Positions 5,592-6,875 of a stretch of 6,875 nt of DNA are shown here, piece after piece. This stretch comes from Clostridia bacterium (GTDB lineage: Bacteria; Bacillota_A; Clostridia; Oscillospirales; Acutalibacteraceae): positions 1 to 6,875 of the forward strand of contig JAFVTJ010000133.1 in NCBI GenBank assembly GCA_017503305.1, given 5' to 3'. The position numbers and the translations under genes were made by a program. Numbering within the stretch: the first letter of the stretch is position 1; each line of letters starts with the position of its first letter. Under the pieces are notes generated by a model. It ran no database searches and had not been told where the DNA came from. It worked only from the letters and a program-made list of their open reading frames with translations.

Positions 5592-6875
5592 TTATAATCC
5601 TAAAATATTTATAAGCAATACCCACGCGAGACCATAATATGCCAAAACTGCCACAAGGTCGTTAATGGTGGTAATAAGCGGGCCCGACGCAACCGCAGGG
5701 TCAATTTTAATCTTTTTGAAAACAATAGGAATAATAGTACCCGAAAGGCTTGAAAGCAATATTGCCACCAAAAGCGCTAATGCCGTGCAAGCTGAAACCG
5801 CAAAGGCAAAGGTAGCCGGTTGAGCCTTGAAAACGAGTAAATAAAGCCCTATAAGTGCAAAAGACAATAGTCCCAATATAACACCGTTTACAAAGCCGAT
5901 GCGCACTTCCTTGCCAATAAGGAATAGCTTTTGTTTTGTGCTTAATTCCTCATCCATTAAAACACGGATAGTAACCGCAAGCGACTGTGTACCAACGTTA
6001 CCCGCCATGCCGAGAATTAACGACTGGAAGCTAACGATAATCGCAATATGCGATACAACCCCTTCAAATATACCAACCACGCTTGAAACCACAAGACCAA
6101 GGCCCAACAAAATAACAAGCCACGGTAAGCGTTTGCCGATACTTTTCTTTAAAGGCTCTTCCAAATCTTCTTCTGATGACAAACCCGCAAGACGAGCATA
6201 GTCCTCGCTCATTTCTTCTTCAACAAGCTCGGTAATATCTTGCGAAATCAAAACACCTTGAAGCTTATTATCGGCATCCAAAACAGGAATAGAGTCTTCA
6301 GAATATTCTTTAATTCTTTCAATACAGTTTTCAATAAGCTCGTAAGCGTAAACGTAAGGATAAGAGGTTGCAATAATTGAAGAAAGTTCGGTACCTTCAC
6401 GTGCAATAATTAAATCTTTCAAATCAATCGCACCCAAGAAGGTTTCATCGTCATCAATAACATAAATTGTAGCAATATTATCGTTATCTGCTGCCTGCTT
6501 TACAACCTCACGCATTGCTGCGCGCACCGAAAGGTCGGTAGTTACGGTTACAAAATTGGTAGTCATTCTGCTACCGATTTCATCATCATCGTAAGAGTTA
6601 AGCATTGTAATGTCTTGCTTAGTTTCTTCGTCAAGCAAATCAACTATATTATTGCGTTCTTCCTTGCTGAGCTGATTTAAATAATCAGCCGCGGTAGCAG
6701 GTTCCAAACGAGCGATAATCCACAATTTTCTTCTAAGGCTTAATTCAGAAATATATTCATTTATATTTTCAGAATATTCAAGCACGTTTGCAAAGGAATC
6801 TGTACCTAAAATGCTAAAAAGCTTTACACGTTCCTTAACGTCAAGAAAATCCATAGCTGTTGCTATATCGTTTTC
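5592..6875 (-). CDS. mgtE: Magnesium channel/transporter MgtE (start outside window)
   Basis: MgtE is a homodimeric, Mg2+-gated inner-membrane magnesium channel. Positions below count from the ATG at 6854, but the frame stays open for 7 more codons to the window edge (ENDIATA), matching the family's N..DIA.A. helix. That ATG is therefore internal and some 20-30 residues are missing. In order come the helical N domain (to about 90), two CBS domains (about 97-150 and 160-210) that sense cytoplasmic Mg2+, a linking plug helix (about 213-240), and five membrane helices from 243 to the end. The channel motifs GNVGTQS (285-291) and TTIND with Asp399 (the pore Asp432 of the Thermus protein) are intact. 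The acidic CBS and N-domain surfaces fit Mg2+ sensing. An upstream M-box riboswitch, common in Firmicutes, would lie beyond the window and cannot be checked. Confidence -1.
   Translation of the reverse strand, partial: ENDIATAMDFLDVKERVKLFSILGTDSFANVLEYSENINEYISELSLRRKLWIIARLEPATAADYLNQLSKEERNNIVDLLDEETKQDITMLNSYDDDEIGSRMTTNFVTVTTDLSVRAAMREVVKQAADNDNIATIYVIDDDETFLGAIDLKDLIIAREGTELSSIIATSYPYVYAYELIENCIERIKEYSEDSIPVLDADNKLQGVLISQDITELVEEEMSEDYARLAGLSSEEDLEEPLKKSIGKRLPWLVILLGLGLVVSSVVGIFEGVVSHIAIIVSFQSLILGMAGNVGTQSLAVTIRVLMDEELSTKQKLFLIGKEVRIGFVNGVILGLLSFALIGLYLLVFKAQPATFAFAVSACTALALLVAILLSSLSGTIIPIVFKKIKIDPAVASGPLITTINDLVAVLAYYGLAWVLLINILGL

Noticed and set aside
5899..6201. Open frames antiparallel to mgtE and other shadow frames over the radical enzyme and activase genes
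   Set aside because: They lack ribosome sites and family motifs, and lie opposite or within well-supported genes.
1..6875. CRISPR arrays, insertion sequences, tRNA or rRNA genes
   Set aside because: No spaced direct repeats, transposase motifs, terminal inverted repeats or RNA-gene signatures were seen on either strand.

Overview
The window is AT-rich bacterial DNA packed with genes; no gap exceeds 120 bases. AGGAGG-type ribosome sites, protein families and an oxygen-sensitive glycyl radical enzyme point to an anaerobic low-GC Gram-positive bacterium, probably a gut-type Clostridia relative (Oscillospiraceae-like). That placement is inferred from gene style, not from a marker gene.

Layout. 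(1) Positions 1-392 hold the C-terminal end of a CapA-family (PGA_cap, metallophosphoesterase-like) protein that begins outside the window. (2) Positions 421-3994 form the most distinctive unit, a three-gene operon on the + strand. A strong sigma-A-type promoter, with an AT-only palindrome just upstream, drives a 663-residue glycyl radical enzyme of unassigned substrate, an SGNH/GDSL-type hydrolase 11 nt later, and a glycyl radical activating enzyme (radical SAM) 2 nt after that. The operon closes with a bidirectional terminator hairpin that also encodes the C-termini of the two converging genes. (3) Positions 3991-4719 (- strand) encode a single-pass membrane protein of unknown function. (4) A 117-nt divergent intergenic region carries two candidate promoters whose -10 boxes are an exact 10-bp inverted repeat. 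(5) Positions 4837-5558 (+ strand) encode two half-length TauE/SafE (TSUP) permease proteins overlapping by ATGA, probably forming one heteromeric transporter. (6) A second bidirectional terminator separates these from (7) an MgtE magnesium channel (- strand, 5592-6875), whose reading frame runs off the window's right edge, so its true start lies outside.

How the genes work together. The activase installs the glycyl radical on the catalytic partner, and the intervening hydrolase probably acts on the same substrate, for example by removing an ester or acyl group before or after the radical step. The enzyme has a Cys-Trp-Glu active-site motif rather than the Cys-Cys of pyruvate formate-lyase, and is over 100 residues shorter than the well-known family members. 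This argues for a dehydratase/lyase-like reaction of an uncharacterised subfamily. No microcompartment, alcohol dehydrogenase or transporter gene lies in the operon to reveal the substrate. The remaining genes (DUF-like membrane protein, permease pair, MgtE) look like ordinary neighbours in separate transcription units.
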